A DNA stretch of 49,949 nt, from positions 1-49,949 of IMG/VR virus record IMGVR_UViG_3300037237_000103. The stretch is one strand, 5' to 3'. A program made the translations under genes and the position numbers. The notes under the pieces were generated by a model. It was not told the DNA's origin. It saw only the letters and a program-made list of their open reading frames with translations, and did no database searches. Of this stretch, positions 28,959 through 38,366 are shown piece by piece (position 1 is the first letter of the stretch; every line of letters starts with the position of its first letter). This DNA comes from a virus.

Positions 28959-29518
28959 TACTCAACCCCTTCAGAAAATACGCCGTTTCCCATCGTCGTA
29001 ACCCAGGGTTGCCCCATCTCAGCGAACCCGATTACGGGAAAAGCTATAGTCTGTATATTAGACTTTACGCCCGCTCCCCGCAAGAAAATCCCCGAATTCT
29101 GGATGATGAGAAGCTGAACCGGCGTCAGGGCGAACTCGAAATTCAGCACCATCGTCATGTTGCCCGTGTCCTGGACATAGGCGCGCGATCCGGCCCCGAG
29201 CCAGTTCAGCAAAAGCTGGTTGATGGATGGCGAGGATGCGTAGGAGATATTGCTGAGAGCTTTGAGCAGAATCAGAGAACGGTAATCGTCGTCGTCCAGG
29301 TAGTAAACAGGGTCGGTCAGAACCTCGCGCGAGATGTTGACGATCCGGCCCCAAATGTCTAAGCCGAAACCCTGAGCAGTCTCGACGTTGAAGACGAAAT
29401 CGTAAAAATTGTCGATATCGGAACAGGGGTCGATATAAGCGTTCATGTTGTTGATGAGCGCGCTTATCGTGGCCGAATTGCCGTACTGGCTGATGATGGT
29501 TTGTTCGACGTTCTGCAT
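28958..29518 (-). CDS. Baseplate/tail protein, DUF2612 family
   Basis: 186 residues. Signature: the N-terminal helix IISQYGNSATISALINNMN, then VFNVETAQGFGLDIWGRIVN, DDYRSLILLKALSNISYAS, and a C-terminal beta segment with GAGVKSNIQT. DUF2612 proteins connect the baseplate wedge to the fibre, like Mu gp48. Gene order (J-like, DUF2612, fibre) is typical. Confidence 0.85.
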   Translation of the reverse strand: MQNVEQTIISQYGNSATISALINNMNAYIDPCSDIDNFYDFVFNVETAQGFGLDIWGRIVNISREVLTDPVYYLDDDDYRSLILLKALSNISYASSPSINQLLLNWLGAGSRAYVQDTGNMTMVLNFEFALTPVQLLIIQNSGIFLRGAGVKSNIQTIAFPVIGFAEMGQPWVTTMGNGVFSEGVE

Positions 29519-29521
29519 CGT

Positions 29522-30772
29522 CTACACCAGCGCCACTGAGATGTTGCTTGCATCAATGGTCGGCGTCTGATCGATTCCCACGGCAACCTCATTCAGATTT
29601 GCGACGGAGGTTCCAACCTGAATGCTCAGGAGAACGACGTTATTTCCGATGGCGGCGACGGCTGCGTAAAACTGAGCTGCAATGACAGTCGAACCAATGC
29701 GAGCACGAGCGTTCCCGTTGACGCCATTGAACTGAGCAATAATGGCGTTCTGAACGAGAGTGGCGATATTAGATGGCAGACTCGGCGTGTTGGCAATCTG
29801 AACAGCGAAGAGAATCGGCAGCGCGCCGGGCCGGAGAAAACTGACCTGATAGGCGGGTTGCGGGTAACTATAACCGCTGGTGTCCTGAACGGTTTCCGTG
29901 ACTACCGTTCCGTCGCCGGGAACCGGGCTCCCTCCAGCCGGATAGGCCGCGTAGTTACATCCTGTATCTTTCTTTCCCCAAATGGCCTGAGCGATATCCT
30001 GACTGTCGCCGCCGACAACTGCCACAAAAACGGAGTGGGGCGCGAGCGGATAATTGGTCGCTCCATAATTGACCGTGAGGCCGCTCGGGTTGTCGATGAC
30101 AAAGCAGTCCAGAACGTTGCCCTGCTGGAAGACCACCGCATAGATCGAAGGGCAGGTTCCGCGGCCATTCAAAGCGACTGAATTTTGAATGCGAAAGTAG
30201 AAGTCCTGTTGGCTCTCAACGTTGGAGCCGAGCACGCCGGCGACCGGATTCGTGATGGTATCCCATCCGTTGATGGCCTGGTAAACCTGCGTCAGCGTAT
30301 TGCTCGGGCAGGGAATTGGGCCGGTTGCGTTGTTCTGCCAGGTCGAACTGACCGATCCACCCGAGCCTATCGTTACCGTGCTAAGCAGAGTGTAGGTGTT
30401 CCCGCTGGTGTCCTGAGCGAAAGTTCCGGCAGGAACAACCGTCCCAGAGAGGCCGCCCAGAGTGCAGGTAACGACCGTTGCGGTCGCAGGCTTGCGTGTA
30501 AGGAAGTACATGCGAGCCAGGCCATCCTGGAAGCGCCCTGAGGCATACTGAGGGTCGAATTGATTGACGATGTACGCAATCTCGCTGTTCTTCTCGGCGA
30601 CAATGGCGGTGGTGCTCGTAGCGATTTGACCCTGAGGCGTATTGAGAGCCGGATTCAGGCCGCCGCCGAAAGCGGAATCCATATCCGTTTGCACGCCCGC
30701 GAGGATCGCTGCCTCTGTTGGAAGGACGACGCCGGCGGATTCGAACTGGATAGGTGGAACGCTGGTCGCCAT
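29522..30772 (-). CDS. Baseplate wedge protein, J-like
   Basis: 416 residues with the J-like layout: a helical N-terminus (PTEAAILAGVQTDMDSAFGG), LARMYFLTRKPATATVV leading to a beta domain, then ESQQDFYFRIQNSVALNGRG and a C-terminal domain with LPILFAVQIANTPSLPSNIA. These proteins form the baseplate wedges with the gp25-like subunit encoded next, whose stop overlaps this start by one base (TAATG). Confidence 0.9.
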   Translation of the reverse strand: MATSVPPIQFESAGVVLPTEAAILAGVQTDMDSAFGGGLNPALNTPQGQIATSTTAIVAEKNSEIAYIVNQFDPQYASGRFQDGLARMYFLTRKPATATVVTCTLGGLSGTVVPAGTFAQDTSGNTYTLLSTVTIGSGGSVSSTWQNNATGPIPCPSNTLTQVYQAINGWDTITNPVAGVLGSNVESQQDFYFRIQNSVALNGRGTCPSIYAVVFQQGNVLDCFVIDNPSGLTVNYGATNYPLAPHSVFVAVVGGDSQDIAQAIWGKKDTGCNYAAYPAGGSPVPGDGTVVTETVQDTSGYSYPQPAYQVSFLRPGALPILFAVQIANTPSLPSNIATLVQNAIIAQFNGVNGNARARIGSTVIAAQFYAAVAAIGNNVVLLSIQVGTSVANLNEVAVGIDQTPTIDASNISVALV

Positions 30773-31140
30773 TAGAAATTCACCACGGTTGTAACGTTGT
30801 TCACATCAACGAAGGAAACTTGCCCGGTTACAGCGCGGTCATTGAACGACAAAATAACCGTCTGTGCACTGATGACGCCGGGCACGGTCAGGGCTTGCAG
30901 GTTCAGCAGTTCGATGAGCAGAGAGGCAGAGGGCAGCTTACCGAAAACCTGAGTCCAGTAAGGAATGCCCTGGGTTTGGTCGTACCAGACTTCGCCCAGA
31001 AAAGTTCGAATCGCGCTCGCAACGTCCTGAGCGAGAGAGTAAGGCTGAGCGGCGAGCGCGATATTTCCGTTCGCATCCAGGACCAAATCCCAGGCCGTCT
31101 GATCCAAAAGAAACGTGTTGTACGTTACCGCTGCGCTCAT
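30772..31140 (-). CDS. gp25-like baseplate wedge subunit
   Basis: 122 residues. TYNTFLLDQTAWDLVLDANG at the start, then SLAQDVASAIRTFLGEVWYD, IPYWTQVFGKLPSASLLIEL and a beta-rich C-terminus. This is the short gp25/GpW-like fold that nucleates sheath assembly on the baseplate. ATGA overlap with the spike gene upstream. Confidence 0.85.
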   Translation of the reverse strand: MSAAVTYNTFLLDQTAWDLVLDANGNIALAAQPYSLAQDVASAIRTFLGEVWYDQTQGIPYWTQVFGKLPSASLLIELLNLQALTVPGVISAQTVILSFNDRAVTGQVSFVDVNNVTTVVNF

Positions 31141-31787
31141 AGTGGCGGGCTCGTCGGAGTCCCGACAGCTTCGGAGGTATGAACGTGAGTATGCAGGCTG
31201 GTGCCTTGCGCCGTCGCGTCCTCTGTAACCGTCAGACTTCCATCGATTGTAACATTCCCCTCCAGCGTAATTGCGGGCGCGATGACCTGAACGGCGGTCG
31301 GAGAATGGACGACGACGCCGGCCGCAGAGAACTGGATGTACTGCGAGGGAACGCCGTTCAGGAGTCCCCCGAGATACAGCGCGTCCGAAAAGTCATACTG
31401 GCGCGCGCTTCCCGGATTGGCTTGGGCCGCCGTCGCTTTGACCTTCGAGATATCTCGGCTCGCGAACACCGCAATACCGATATCACCGACCTGAGGATCG
31501 ATGATGACCGCATTCGCGCCGCCCTGAACTCGAAGGTAAGGGACGTTGTAAACGGTCGTGTGAGGAACGGAGTTCCCCGCCGAATCAACCTGATTCACGA
31601 GCGGGAGAACGTTCACTGTTCCGACCGGCGATACGCCGCCATCGTTCGTACAGCTCTGCACCTGAACGAGAGTCGCCGTCTGCATCTTCGCAAGCGCCTG
31701 CTGGATCGCAAAGCGAATTTGGTTGTACTGTCCCCACGTTGACCAGGGAGTCAGGAACCCCGAATTAAGAGACGACGGCGAGCCCAC
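31137..31787 (-). CDS. Baseplate spike protein (gp138/GpV-like)
   Basis: 216 residues from a GTG at 31787 (GAGGAAA upstream). The N-terminal OB-fold region has ATLVQVQSCTNDGGVSPVGT, PLVNQVDSAGNSVPHTTVYN and VIIDPQVGDIGIAVFASRDI, the Gp138_N pattern. A beta-helical C-terminal part follows (VHSPTAVQVIAPAITLEGNV), ending with THVHT. This is the membrane-piercing tip of the contractile tail. It overlaps the hub gene by 23 bases. Confidence 0.88.
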   Translation of the reverse strand: MGSPSSLNSGFLTPWSTWGQYNQIRFAIQQALAKMQTATLVQVQSCTNDGGVSPVGTVNVLPLVNQVDSAGNSVPHTTVYNVPYLRVQGGANAVIIDPQVGDIGIAVFASRDISKVKATAAQANPGSARQYDFSDALYLGGLLNGVPSQYIQFSAAGVVVHSPTAVQVIAPAITLEGNVTIDGSLTVTEDATAQGTSLHTHVHTSEAVGTPTSPPL

Positions 31788-32652
31788 TTTGATTTCCTCG
31801 AATTCGCATGAACCAGGCTCCGTTTAGTTTCTGACTTTCGAGCTGGAGAGCTACGCTCGTCACGATCCAAACGCCGGTTTTGTTGAATGAGTTGATAGCT
31901 GGATTATCGCTCACTAGCTGGATACTTCCGCCGAAAATTACGGCCGGATTATAAAGACACTTGAAGTTCACTCCCACGCCGTCAAAGGTCGGATACCCGA
32001 CAAGGCCGGTTTGCGCCGACAAGAGCGGTATCGGCTGGTTGCGCCCGGTTCCCGCGGGAGTGATGGCGAGCACTCCGTTATCGATGAACATCCAGATACC
32101 AGCCGCCTGAGCCAGAGCCTTCGCCTGCTCCAGCGCCGTGTTGGGAAGGTACTGATTACTGAGCTTGACGTTGACGCCGTTGTTCTCGAACGTCAGCCCC
32201 ATTTGTTTGGCGAGTTGACTCATCGCAGTCGCAACATCAACCGGACCGTTATAGCTGATCGGAGACGATGGAGTTATCTGCGCGAAGTAAGCGGCCTGAG
32301 CCTGAATCATCAGGAACACATCCGGCATTGCGTCGTAATTCGCCCACGCGTTGATGATGTTCCCGGTAAATACAAGCGTCTGCGCGTTGCCATCGATGGC
32401 GAAAATCTGGACCGTGTTCTGAATGATCGCCTTGGGATGCCACTGCAGGGTCGTGACGGAACTCATATCGCTTTGCGACATTCCGTAAATCTGCGCCTTG
32501 AGCGTACCCATCATCATCCCGCCCGCCTTGTCGATGTTGACGCTGGCGCGGTAGCCCTGAAGGGTAATGGTGTTGTTCGAGCTGGATCCGAACGTACCCG
32601 TACCAAGGGTAATGATGAACTTCAGGTCCTTTTTGTTGGTGAAGGAAGTCAT
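31765..32652 (-). CDS. Baseplate hub protein (gp44/GpD-like)
   Basis: 295 residues. Signature: FIITLGTGTFG, ITLQGYRASVNIDKAGGMMM, TLKAQIYGMSQSDMSSVTTL, FLMIQAQAAYFAQITPSSPI, LTFENNGVNVKLSNQYLP and a C-terminal SGLAVVS. Hub proteins connect the tail tube to the spike, encoded next. Gene order plug-hub-spike is expected except that a beta-helix spike gene stands between plug and hub. Confidence 0.85.
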   Translation of the reverse strand: MTSFTNKKDLKFIITLGTGTFGSSSNNTITLQGYRASVNIDKAGGMMMGTLKAQIYGMSQSDMSSVTTLQWHPKAIIQNTVQIFAIDGNAQTLVFTGNIINAWANYDAMPDVFLMIQAQAAYFAQITPSSPISYNGPVDVATAMSQLAKQMGLTFENNGVNVKLSNQYLPNTALEQAKALAQAAGIWMFIDNGVLAITPAGTGRNQPIPLLSAQTGLVGYPTFDGVGVNFKCLYNPAVIFGGSIQLVSDNPAINSFNKTGVWIVTSVALQLESQKLNGAWFMRIRGNQSGLAVVS

Positions 32653-32722
32653 GGATTCACTGTGGCCGTTGCTACGATTGAAGTGCAGGTAACTCCAGTA
32701 GCCCCAATTTCTTCATAAGTAA

Positions 32723-34870
32723 CTATATCGTGTAAGTGCAGTAGTAGGTGCCACTGAGCGTCCCGCTGGTGGGCACGTTCACGGTGAAACCGATCAGGGA
32801 CGCGCCGGTGACGAACGGAGCGCCGGTTGTCGCTGTACTGCTTGTTGGCGTCACGGTGCACTGGGTTGGCGTGGTGTTCAGATAGACAGGAAAATACACC
32901 GTCGCCGTCGTTGAGGAAGTAATTGTCCACGTGCCAGCCCTTGCATCGCTGGACCCTTTGTCTCCGTTGATTCCGATGAAGGTGTTGCCCTGCCCAAGGC
33001 GGAGCGTTTCGAGCGTCCCGAGCGCGATACCTCGGGCGTTGAGGGTTGATCCGTTCAAGGCGAGATTGGTAATCGTTCCGAGCGAGCTAACTCCATAGGC
33101 GGCGGTGATGTTGGAGTTGTAGATCGTGCCGCCATAGGTCGCCCCGGTGTGGAAGCTGAACAACCCCAAAGGGGCACCGCTCTGATCGTCCAAAGTTACG
33201 TTATTTAAAATCGCTGCGGCAGTTCCACCGAGAAGGAAGCCGCCCGGATCAGAGCTAAAGGCTCCAGTGCAATTCATCCCATTTATACCGTCCCCAAGGT
33301 TAAAAACGGCAACTCCTGTCGCGGAAGACTGATTCTCCGTGTTCAGCCCCTGGCAGAAGATCGTGTTTCCCGCTCCGTAGGTCGCGGTGATCGCAATGAT
33401 GCTTCCGCCAGTCCCGCCGCCCACGAGCACATCGTACCTATCGTGCAGGTAGTACGCTCGCGACCCTGTAAGCTGTACGGCTGGCGCATAATCGCCGTAA
33501 GCAATGTTGTTATCCAGAGTTACATTAGTCGTATTGCCGTAACCGAGCGCCGGAAGATTGTAAAACTTAGAACGCACTGAAGTAGCAAGGCCGGTGGAAC
33601 CGCCCACCAGAATACCTGTGCCCGAACCCCCGCAGCCAAATTCGCCGTCCCTGACAGTGACCAGGTCGGCCGTCCTCACAAACAGGCTCGCCACTCCCGC
33701 GCCGGAGCCGGCACAGGCGGCGACTCGCTCGACTCTGGTATCCCCGCCCGCCTCACTGTCGCTGTACGAACCCTGCCCGATGATGATAGCTGCCGTGGCC
33801 TGGGAGTTCGCGAGGTTGTTGCCGTACGGCTGGATCTGCAGGTCGCTGACCTGCGCTTCGGAGCAGCCGCCGATGTCGAGAACCCCGTAGGGTCCATCCG
33901 TGAGTTCGTGGATGATCGTGGTCTGAAGCATCCCCGCGCCCGTAATGTTGATCCTCTGACCCGCATTGCTGCAGGTGCCATTGATGGACTCTTTCACCAG
34001 GTAGCCCGTACCTGCACTGAGCGCGAGCGCACGGTCGTTGGCAAGCTGCGCCTGAATCGCGGCGCTCAGTGCCGGACTGTCATCATTCGCGCCATTGTCC
34101 AGCGCGCCCCAATACTCCGGGCGGGCCAGACTTGGACTCGACCATGCAATCAGCCCCCCGGCGGAGAGATCGAAAATCTGGCCGACCGGAGCCGTGACGG
34201 TTCCCGTCAGCGTGAGGGTCGCTCCGCTGGCTGGCTGAAGAAGGATTGCAGAGCCGGTCCCAATCCAAAACTGCAAATTCGCCGCACAGGTTCCGGTAGG
34301 AATCGCAATCCATGACTTGCTCACCAGCAATGGCGCATTTGCAGTGACAGCCGCAGCGCAGGCCAGAGCGAAGCTCGAGTAAAAACTGGAGTCGATAAAC
34401 TGCGTGGTGCCGACGTTGAGCTGACCGGCCAGAATGCACCCCGTCAGCGTGCAGTACGCTCCGCCAGCCCCAAATAAGGGATTGACGAACGGAGTCCGAA
34501 CGTCCGTGATCGACGTAACTGCCGATATGCCCGTGACCACTGTCGCGAGGGGAATGTCACTGGCTACGAAAACGCTCGTTTTGACCGCCGGCGCGCAGCT
34601 CCCGCTCGTGTTCAGATAGACGTAGTTTGTCGTGCTCGCCGTGAGCGCCAGAGTCCCGCCCGCATAGGTAATGATGGTTCCTGAGCAATTGGCCGTACCT
34701 GGTCCAAGCGCGACGTTGAGCCCGCTGCCCGGCGTCGGCGCGTAGCCCGGAGCTACACCGTTGACGTACTTCGCGTTCACCGCGAACGTCGGAGCCGTCT
34801 GACTCTGCGGATTTTGGGCCGACGCGACTGCGGCGATCACCAGCGCCCATGCCGTTAATAGCTGTTTCAT
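32723..34870 (-). CDS. Beta-helix tail-spike-like protein with signal peptide
   Basis: 715 residues. The N-terminus MKQLLTAWALVIAAVASAQ is a clear signal peptide, followed by AKYVNGVAPGYAPTPGSG and TYAGGTLALTASTTNYVYL. The latter is a module I associate with acidobacterial phage-like surface proteins. Residues about 250-640 show the repeated short beta-strands of a right-handed parallel beta-helix, with EYWGALDNGANDDSPALSAA as the typical entry motif of pectate-lyase-like spikes. It probably binds or degrades a surface polysaccharide. The signal peptide and the position between baseplate plug and hub are both unusual. Most likely an added gene. Confidence 0.7.
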   Translation of the reverse strand: MKQLLTAWALVIAAVASAQNPQSQTAPTFAVNAKYVNGVAPGYAPTPGSGLNVALGPGTANCSGTIITYAGGTLALTASTTNYVYLNTSGSCAPAVKTSVFVASDIPLATVVTGISAVTSITDVRTPFVNPLFGAGGAYCTLTGCILAGQLNVGTTQFIDSSFYSSFALACAAAVTANAPLLVSKSWIAIPTGTCAANLQFWIGTGSAILLQPASGATLTLTGTVTAPVGQIFDLSAGGLIAWSSPSLARPEYWGALDNGANDDSPALSAAIQAQLANDRALALSAGTGYLVKESINGTCSNAGQRINITGAGMLQTTIIHELTDGPYGVLDIGGCSEAQVSDLQIQPYGNNLANSQATAAIIIGQGSYSDSEAGGDTRVERVAACAGSGAGVASLFVRTADLVTVRDGEFGCGGSGTGILVGGSTGLATSVRSKFYNLPALGYGNTTNVTLDNNIAYGDYAPAVQLTGSRAYYLHDRYDVLVGGGTGGSIIAITATYGAGNTIFCQGLNTENQSSATGVAVFNLGDGINGMNCTGAFSSDPGGFLLGGTAAAILNNVTLDDQSGAPLGLFSFHTGATYGGTIYNSNITAAYGVSSLGTITNLALNGSTLNARGIALGTLETLRLGQGNTFIGINGDKGSSDARAGTWTITSSTTATVYFPVYLNTTPTQCTVTPTSSTATTGAPFVTGASLIGFTVNVPTSGTLSGTYYCTYTI

Positions 34871-34888
34871 TTCATTCCCCCAAAGGTA

Positions 34889-35905
34889 TCAAACGTAAAC
34901 TAAGATCATCGCTAAGGCTCCGATATCGGAACCTACCAGATAGATATTTTGACTATCGAAAGCAGGCTCGTCAGACCAAATCGCGCCCGCCGATAACGGA
35001 ACAATTTCAATCCGCGAAGGAAGACGAGTTAGACCGTAATACGGCAACGGGAAGTTTCCAACGAACGGGGCAATTGCTTTAAGTATCAGAATTGGCCCGA
35101 GGGTCAGGCTTCCTGTAGGACCATAGACGTTGATTGTAGCGCTCACGTCTGCGTCGGAGGCCGTCAGGTACACATTGGTTCCATCAAACGCAGGAGTCTG
35201 CGCCCAAATAACTCCCCCTGACGTGGGAACAATTTCGATAGCTGACGGAACGGCTCCGATATGATGCGCGACCGTAAAGTTACCAGGAGCAACTGACGTT
35301 GCGTTGATAACTCGGCTCGGAGTCTGACCTACGATGCTGTTCGGCGCGATGCTGTAAACCAGAACCGTGGCCGTAACTCCGGTGTCCGAGGCCGCAAGAT
35401 TGATATTGGTAGCGTCGGCAAATCCGCTCTGTCCCCAAATGGCCCCCGGCGAAGTGGGGATGATTTCGATCATGACGGGAGTGTTGGGCAGCCCGTGAGC
35501 GATACTGAAATTCCCCGGAGCTGAGGAGGTAACAAGCAGACTGGTCGCCAACGTCATGTTGATGAGGTTCACTGACGTAATGGGTTCAAAGGCCGTCAGC
35601 GCAAGCTCCGCGGCGGTCAGATAGATCAGAACCCAACGAGTTCCAAAGCCGGTATATTGCGGATCCTCAGAACCCTGTGTATCGATGAAAAACAGGTTAC
35701 CTAAGAACCCATCGTAAGCATTGCAGGAGTCGAGCGGCACTGCGTTCAGCGCGATACACGCAATGCATATATCGACGCCGTTTGAATTCAAATCCACAAA
35801 CACGCCTGGCGTTTTGTAATAGATATTGATTGAGCAGTTCTGACCGCCCAGAACGCAGAAGAGCTGTTGCGAAGGAACCGGCTGGATTGGAATAAGCAGC
35901 GGCAT
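34889..35905 (-). CDS. Baseplate plug protein fused to three tandem repeats
   Basis: 338 residues. The first 110 match the small baseplate plug family: IPIQPVPSQQLFCVLGGQNC, INIYYKTPGVFVDLNSNGV, NLFFIDTQGSEDPQYTGFGT, RWVLIYL. Plug proteins normally end there. Here three copies of a roughly 73-residue beta domain follow (about 115-188, 189-262 and 263-338). Each has the pattern APGNF-(S/T)-(I/V)AH, then IEI(I/V)PTS-GAIW, then (D/N)-(I/V)-YLTASD. The repeats look like small lectin-like modules and may add host contact at the baseplate. Its stop codon is 19 bases before the tail-spike ATG. Confidence 0.75.
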   Translation of the reverse strand: MPLLIPIQPVPSQQLFCVLGGQNCSINIYYKTPGVFVDLNSNGVDICIACIALNAVPLDSCNAYDGFLGNLFFIDTQGSEDPQYTGFGTRWVLIYLTAAELALTAFEPITSVNLINMTLATSLLVTSSAPGNFSIAHGLPNTPVMIEIIPTSPGAIWGQSGFADATNINLAASDTGVTATVLVYSIAPNSIVGQTPSRVINATSVAPGNFTVAHHIGAVPSAIEIVPTSGGVIWAQTPAFDGTNVYLTASDADVSATINVYGPTGSLTLGPILILKAIAPFVGNFPLPYYGLTRLPSRIEIVPLSAGAIWSDEPAFDSQNIYLVGSDIGALAMILVYV

Positions 35906-36594
35906 TAGTTCCCCCCGCCCATCAGATTGGGGAAGTTATTGAAAACGCTTTTGAGAACGGACGTGCTCGGCGGTAGCGGCTGGATGATACCCTGACTAGT
36001 AGGATTGACCGCTGCCGGATTCTGCGGATCGTTGATAGGATTCGCCTGAGTGCTCGAAAAAGTCGCAGACACCTGACGAATCTCCTTAATGGAGATTTCA
36101 ACAATCAGGAGGGTAACTCCGCTTTGTGACCGGCGCGTGAGGTTGTAGCGTTCGAGCGAATAGTTGACGTAAGTCACTTCGGGAGTGACGACATTGTACA
36201 GGTCCGTCGATTTGCAGGCCGCGTCGATTGCGTTGAGGAAGGAAGTTCGTTCCGTTTCGGATCCCGCGAACGCGAGAGTGACGATGGGATTCGCTGGTAC
36301 TTCGACCTTGTTGTAACTGGCAAATCCTCCCTTTTCAATAGGAAAGTCACTGATGCGGGTTTCTTTCGTAAATTCAAAAGTGTTTGTTGAGAGAACAGCA
36401 TCTCCCGCCGCCCCGAGTTGCGCGCCGCTCGCCGCGTCGAAGATTCCCCAATTCGTCTGAGCCTGCAGAGCGTTGACCAGAACCGGCTGCGTCGGCCCGA
36501 GGCTCATCGTAATCTCAGGCTGACCTGGACCTGAGCGGGGAAGAGCCGGCACGCCCGGATACGGCGGCACGTTCGGATATGGGATCGTCGGCAT
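35905..36594 (-). CDS. Dit-like baseplate/tail protein
   Basis: 229 residues. YPNVPPYPGVPALPR at the N-terminus, WGIFDAASG, ISDFPIEKGGFASYNKVEVP, then VTPEVTYVNYSLERYNLTRR and LLIVEISIKEIRQ. This is the Dit-like N-terminal tail family that follows tape measure genes in contractile phages. It ends in a Pro/Asn-rich tail. Both junctions overlap neighbouring genes by one base. Confidence 0.85.
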   Translation of the reverse strand: MPTIPYPNVPPYPGVPALPRSGPGQPEITMSLGPTQPVLVNALQAQTNWGIFDAASGAQLGAAGDAVLSTNTFEFTKETRISDFPIEKGGFASYNKVEVPANPIVTLAFAGSETERTSFLNAIDAACKSTDLYNVVTPEVTYVNYSLERYNLTRRSQSGVTLLIVEISIKEIRQVSATFSSTQANPINDPQNPAAVNPTSQGIIQPLPPSTSVLKSVFNNFPNLMGGGN

Positions 36595-38366
36595 CAGTTC
36601 AATCCGTAGTTAGCCTGAGCGGCAAATTGATAGTCGAGCCCCTGACTGAAGTCGTTCGCGATACCTTGCGCATCCGTGGCCTGACTGTTGATTTCCATTT
36701 TTTGAATCGTAACGTCGATGCTCTTGTCTACGTTGGTCGTTCCCGACGTGCCTCCCGGCGCAGTAGCGGCAAATGACGAAGCTCCGGGAACACCGCTGAG
36801 GGATTTGGCGTATCCGTTGTTCGAGCCCGAGAGGAACTGTCGCACCGAAGCGATATATGCATCCGTGTTATTCTCAGAGGAAGGCGCGTATTTCTGAATT
36901 TTCTGTTCGGTCGTCAGGCCCGCATAACCGGGGGAAGACAGAAGCGCTCGAAGCGCCGCCATTCCTGTTTCATCGTCAGGGAAGATCGCGAATCGGCCGT
37001 CGCTTCCGGTTGCCCCGTGACGAATCGCAAAGTCACCGTATTCGACATCACCTGGATTGTGATTACGTTGCGGCCGATTCGGAATTTTCCCTTTATCAAA
37101 GAACCCTTCCGCGCTGGCGAATCCGCCAGCTTCGTCGCGAGCAGCATTGAACTTTTTCGTTGATGGAGCCAAACTACCAGAGAGTCCCTGAAGCGCGCCA
37201 ATAGCGGGAGAAGTGATCCCCAATACTTTTTTCGCCCAATCAGGCAAACCCTGATACTTGCTGGATATTTTCTCAAAGATTTCCCAGAGCCCCACCAGCG
37301 ATTTCCGAAGAACCTCGATATTTTTAGTTGCGGCGGTAATTGCAGGCTCCCACTTCCCCCAATCGATGAGCGAGTCGCCGCCTTTTTTCCAGGTCTGATA
37401 GTCCTCCCAGAGAAGGGCAATAGCCGCGGCGAGCCCGAGGATAGCGACGGACGTCAGGGTGATCGGAAGAGTCGCGAGCGCAATCGCCCCGAGGCCGACC
37501 GCCAGTACCTTCAGGAAGTCTTCGACGAAATCTTTGTGCCCCTGGATCCAGTCGCCGAAGCGAGCGAACATATCGAGGAGCTTTTCAAGCGCCGGCGCTG
37601 CGTCCATAAACAGCGAGCGCCCGAGCGCCGAGAATTGCTGTTTGACGCCGGCAATTTGCGTCTGGAGCTTCTGAGCTTGCGCCGCCTGCTCCTTCGTGAC
37701 TGCCGAGTGTTCCTTCTGGCGCTGAATCTCCAGCTCCAGCTCCTTGCGTCCCTGCAGCAAGAGGTTCAGCGTTCCCTGGTCAATCCCCATCATGCGACCA
37801 AGGTTGTTCGCCGTCGTCCTATCCATTTTGCTGAAACGGTCGGACAAGTCGAGAAGGATATCCGTGACCGGCCGCGCTTTGCCATTCACATCGGCGAGCG
37901 AAATACCGAGCGCGGACATATAGGGGATCAGATTCGACTCACCCGTTATCATGAGCTGCGTCTGAGACTTTGAGAGCATATCCAGCGTGCCCTGCAAGCC
38001 CTCTGCGCTGCCCCCGAGCTTTTCGGTAGCCTGCGACCAGGCCGAGATGGTCGGAACGCTGATATTGAGATTTTTCGAGAGCCGTTCCAACTGAGCATTC
38101 GAGTCGATAAAGTCAGAGACGAACGCTTTGATAGCGGCCGCGCCGCCGATCACTGCAAGGAAACTCCCGACAACGCGCGTCAGGTTTTGGACGTTGTGAG
38201 CTGTATCTTTGCTGGTGCGGCCGATTTTACCGAAGGACTTTTCAGTCTTATCGCCCTGCTTTTCGAGCTTATCGAGAGATTTGATCGCAGCGGGGCTTTT
38301 CGCCTCCAGGTCGCCAGAGTCGAGCCCGAGCATTACGACAAGGCTATCGATGATGGTTGCGCTCAC
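36594..38366 (-). CDS. Tail tape measure protein
   Basis: 590 residues from a GTG at 38366, overlapping the end of the frameshifted chaperone frame. A coiled-coil N-terminus (IKSLDKLEKQGDKTEKSFG), then a hydrophobic segment (about 300-340), then a C-terminal region with PQRNHNPGDVEYGDFAIRHG and AIFPDDETGMAALRALLSSP. That region resembles the substrate-binding part of phage tail lysozymes/transglycosylases. It sets tail length and may help cross the cell wall. At 590 residues it predicts a rather short tail. Confidence 0.88.
   Translation of the reverse strand: MSATIIDSLVVMLGLDSGDLEAKSPAAIKSLDKLEKQGDKTEKSFGKIGRTSKDTAHNVQNLTRVVGSFLAVIGGAAAIKAFVSDFIDSNAQLERLSKNLNISVPTISAWSQATEKLGGSAEGLQGTLDMLSKSQTQLMITGESNLIPYMSALGISLADVNGKARPVTDILLDLSDRFSKMDRTTANNLGRMMGIDQGTLNLLLQGRKELELEIQRQKEHSAVTKEQAAQAQKLQTQIAGVKQQFSALGRSLFMDAAPALEKLLDMFARFGDWIQGHKDFVEDFLKVLAVGLGAIALATLPITLTSVAILGLAAAIALLWEDYQTWKKGGDSLIDWGKWEPAITAATKNIEVLRKSLVGLWEIFEKISSKYQGLPDWAKKVLGITSPAIGALQGLSGSLAPSTKKFNAARDEAGGFASAEGFFDKGKIPNRPQRNHNPGDVEYGDFAIRHGATGSDGRFAIFPDDETGMAALRALLSSPGYAGLTTEQKIQKYAPSSENNTDAYIASVRQFLSGSNNGYAKSLSGVPGASSFAATAPGGTSGTTNVDKSIDVTIQKMEINSQATDAQGIANDFSQGLDYQFAAQANYGLN

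Noticed and set aside
32011-32718. 235-codon rightward reading frame
   Set aside because: It is antisense to the baseplate hub gene and shows no recognisable motif.
32649-32930. 93-codon leftward frame ending at the hub start
   Set aside because: It mostly overlaps the spike gene in another frame. Only the last 25 codons are outside it, possibly a remnant, which is not enough to call a gene.
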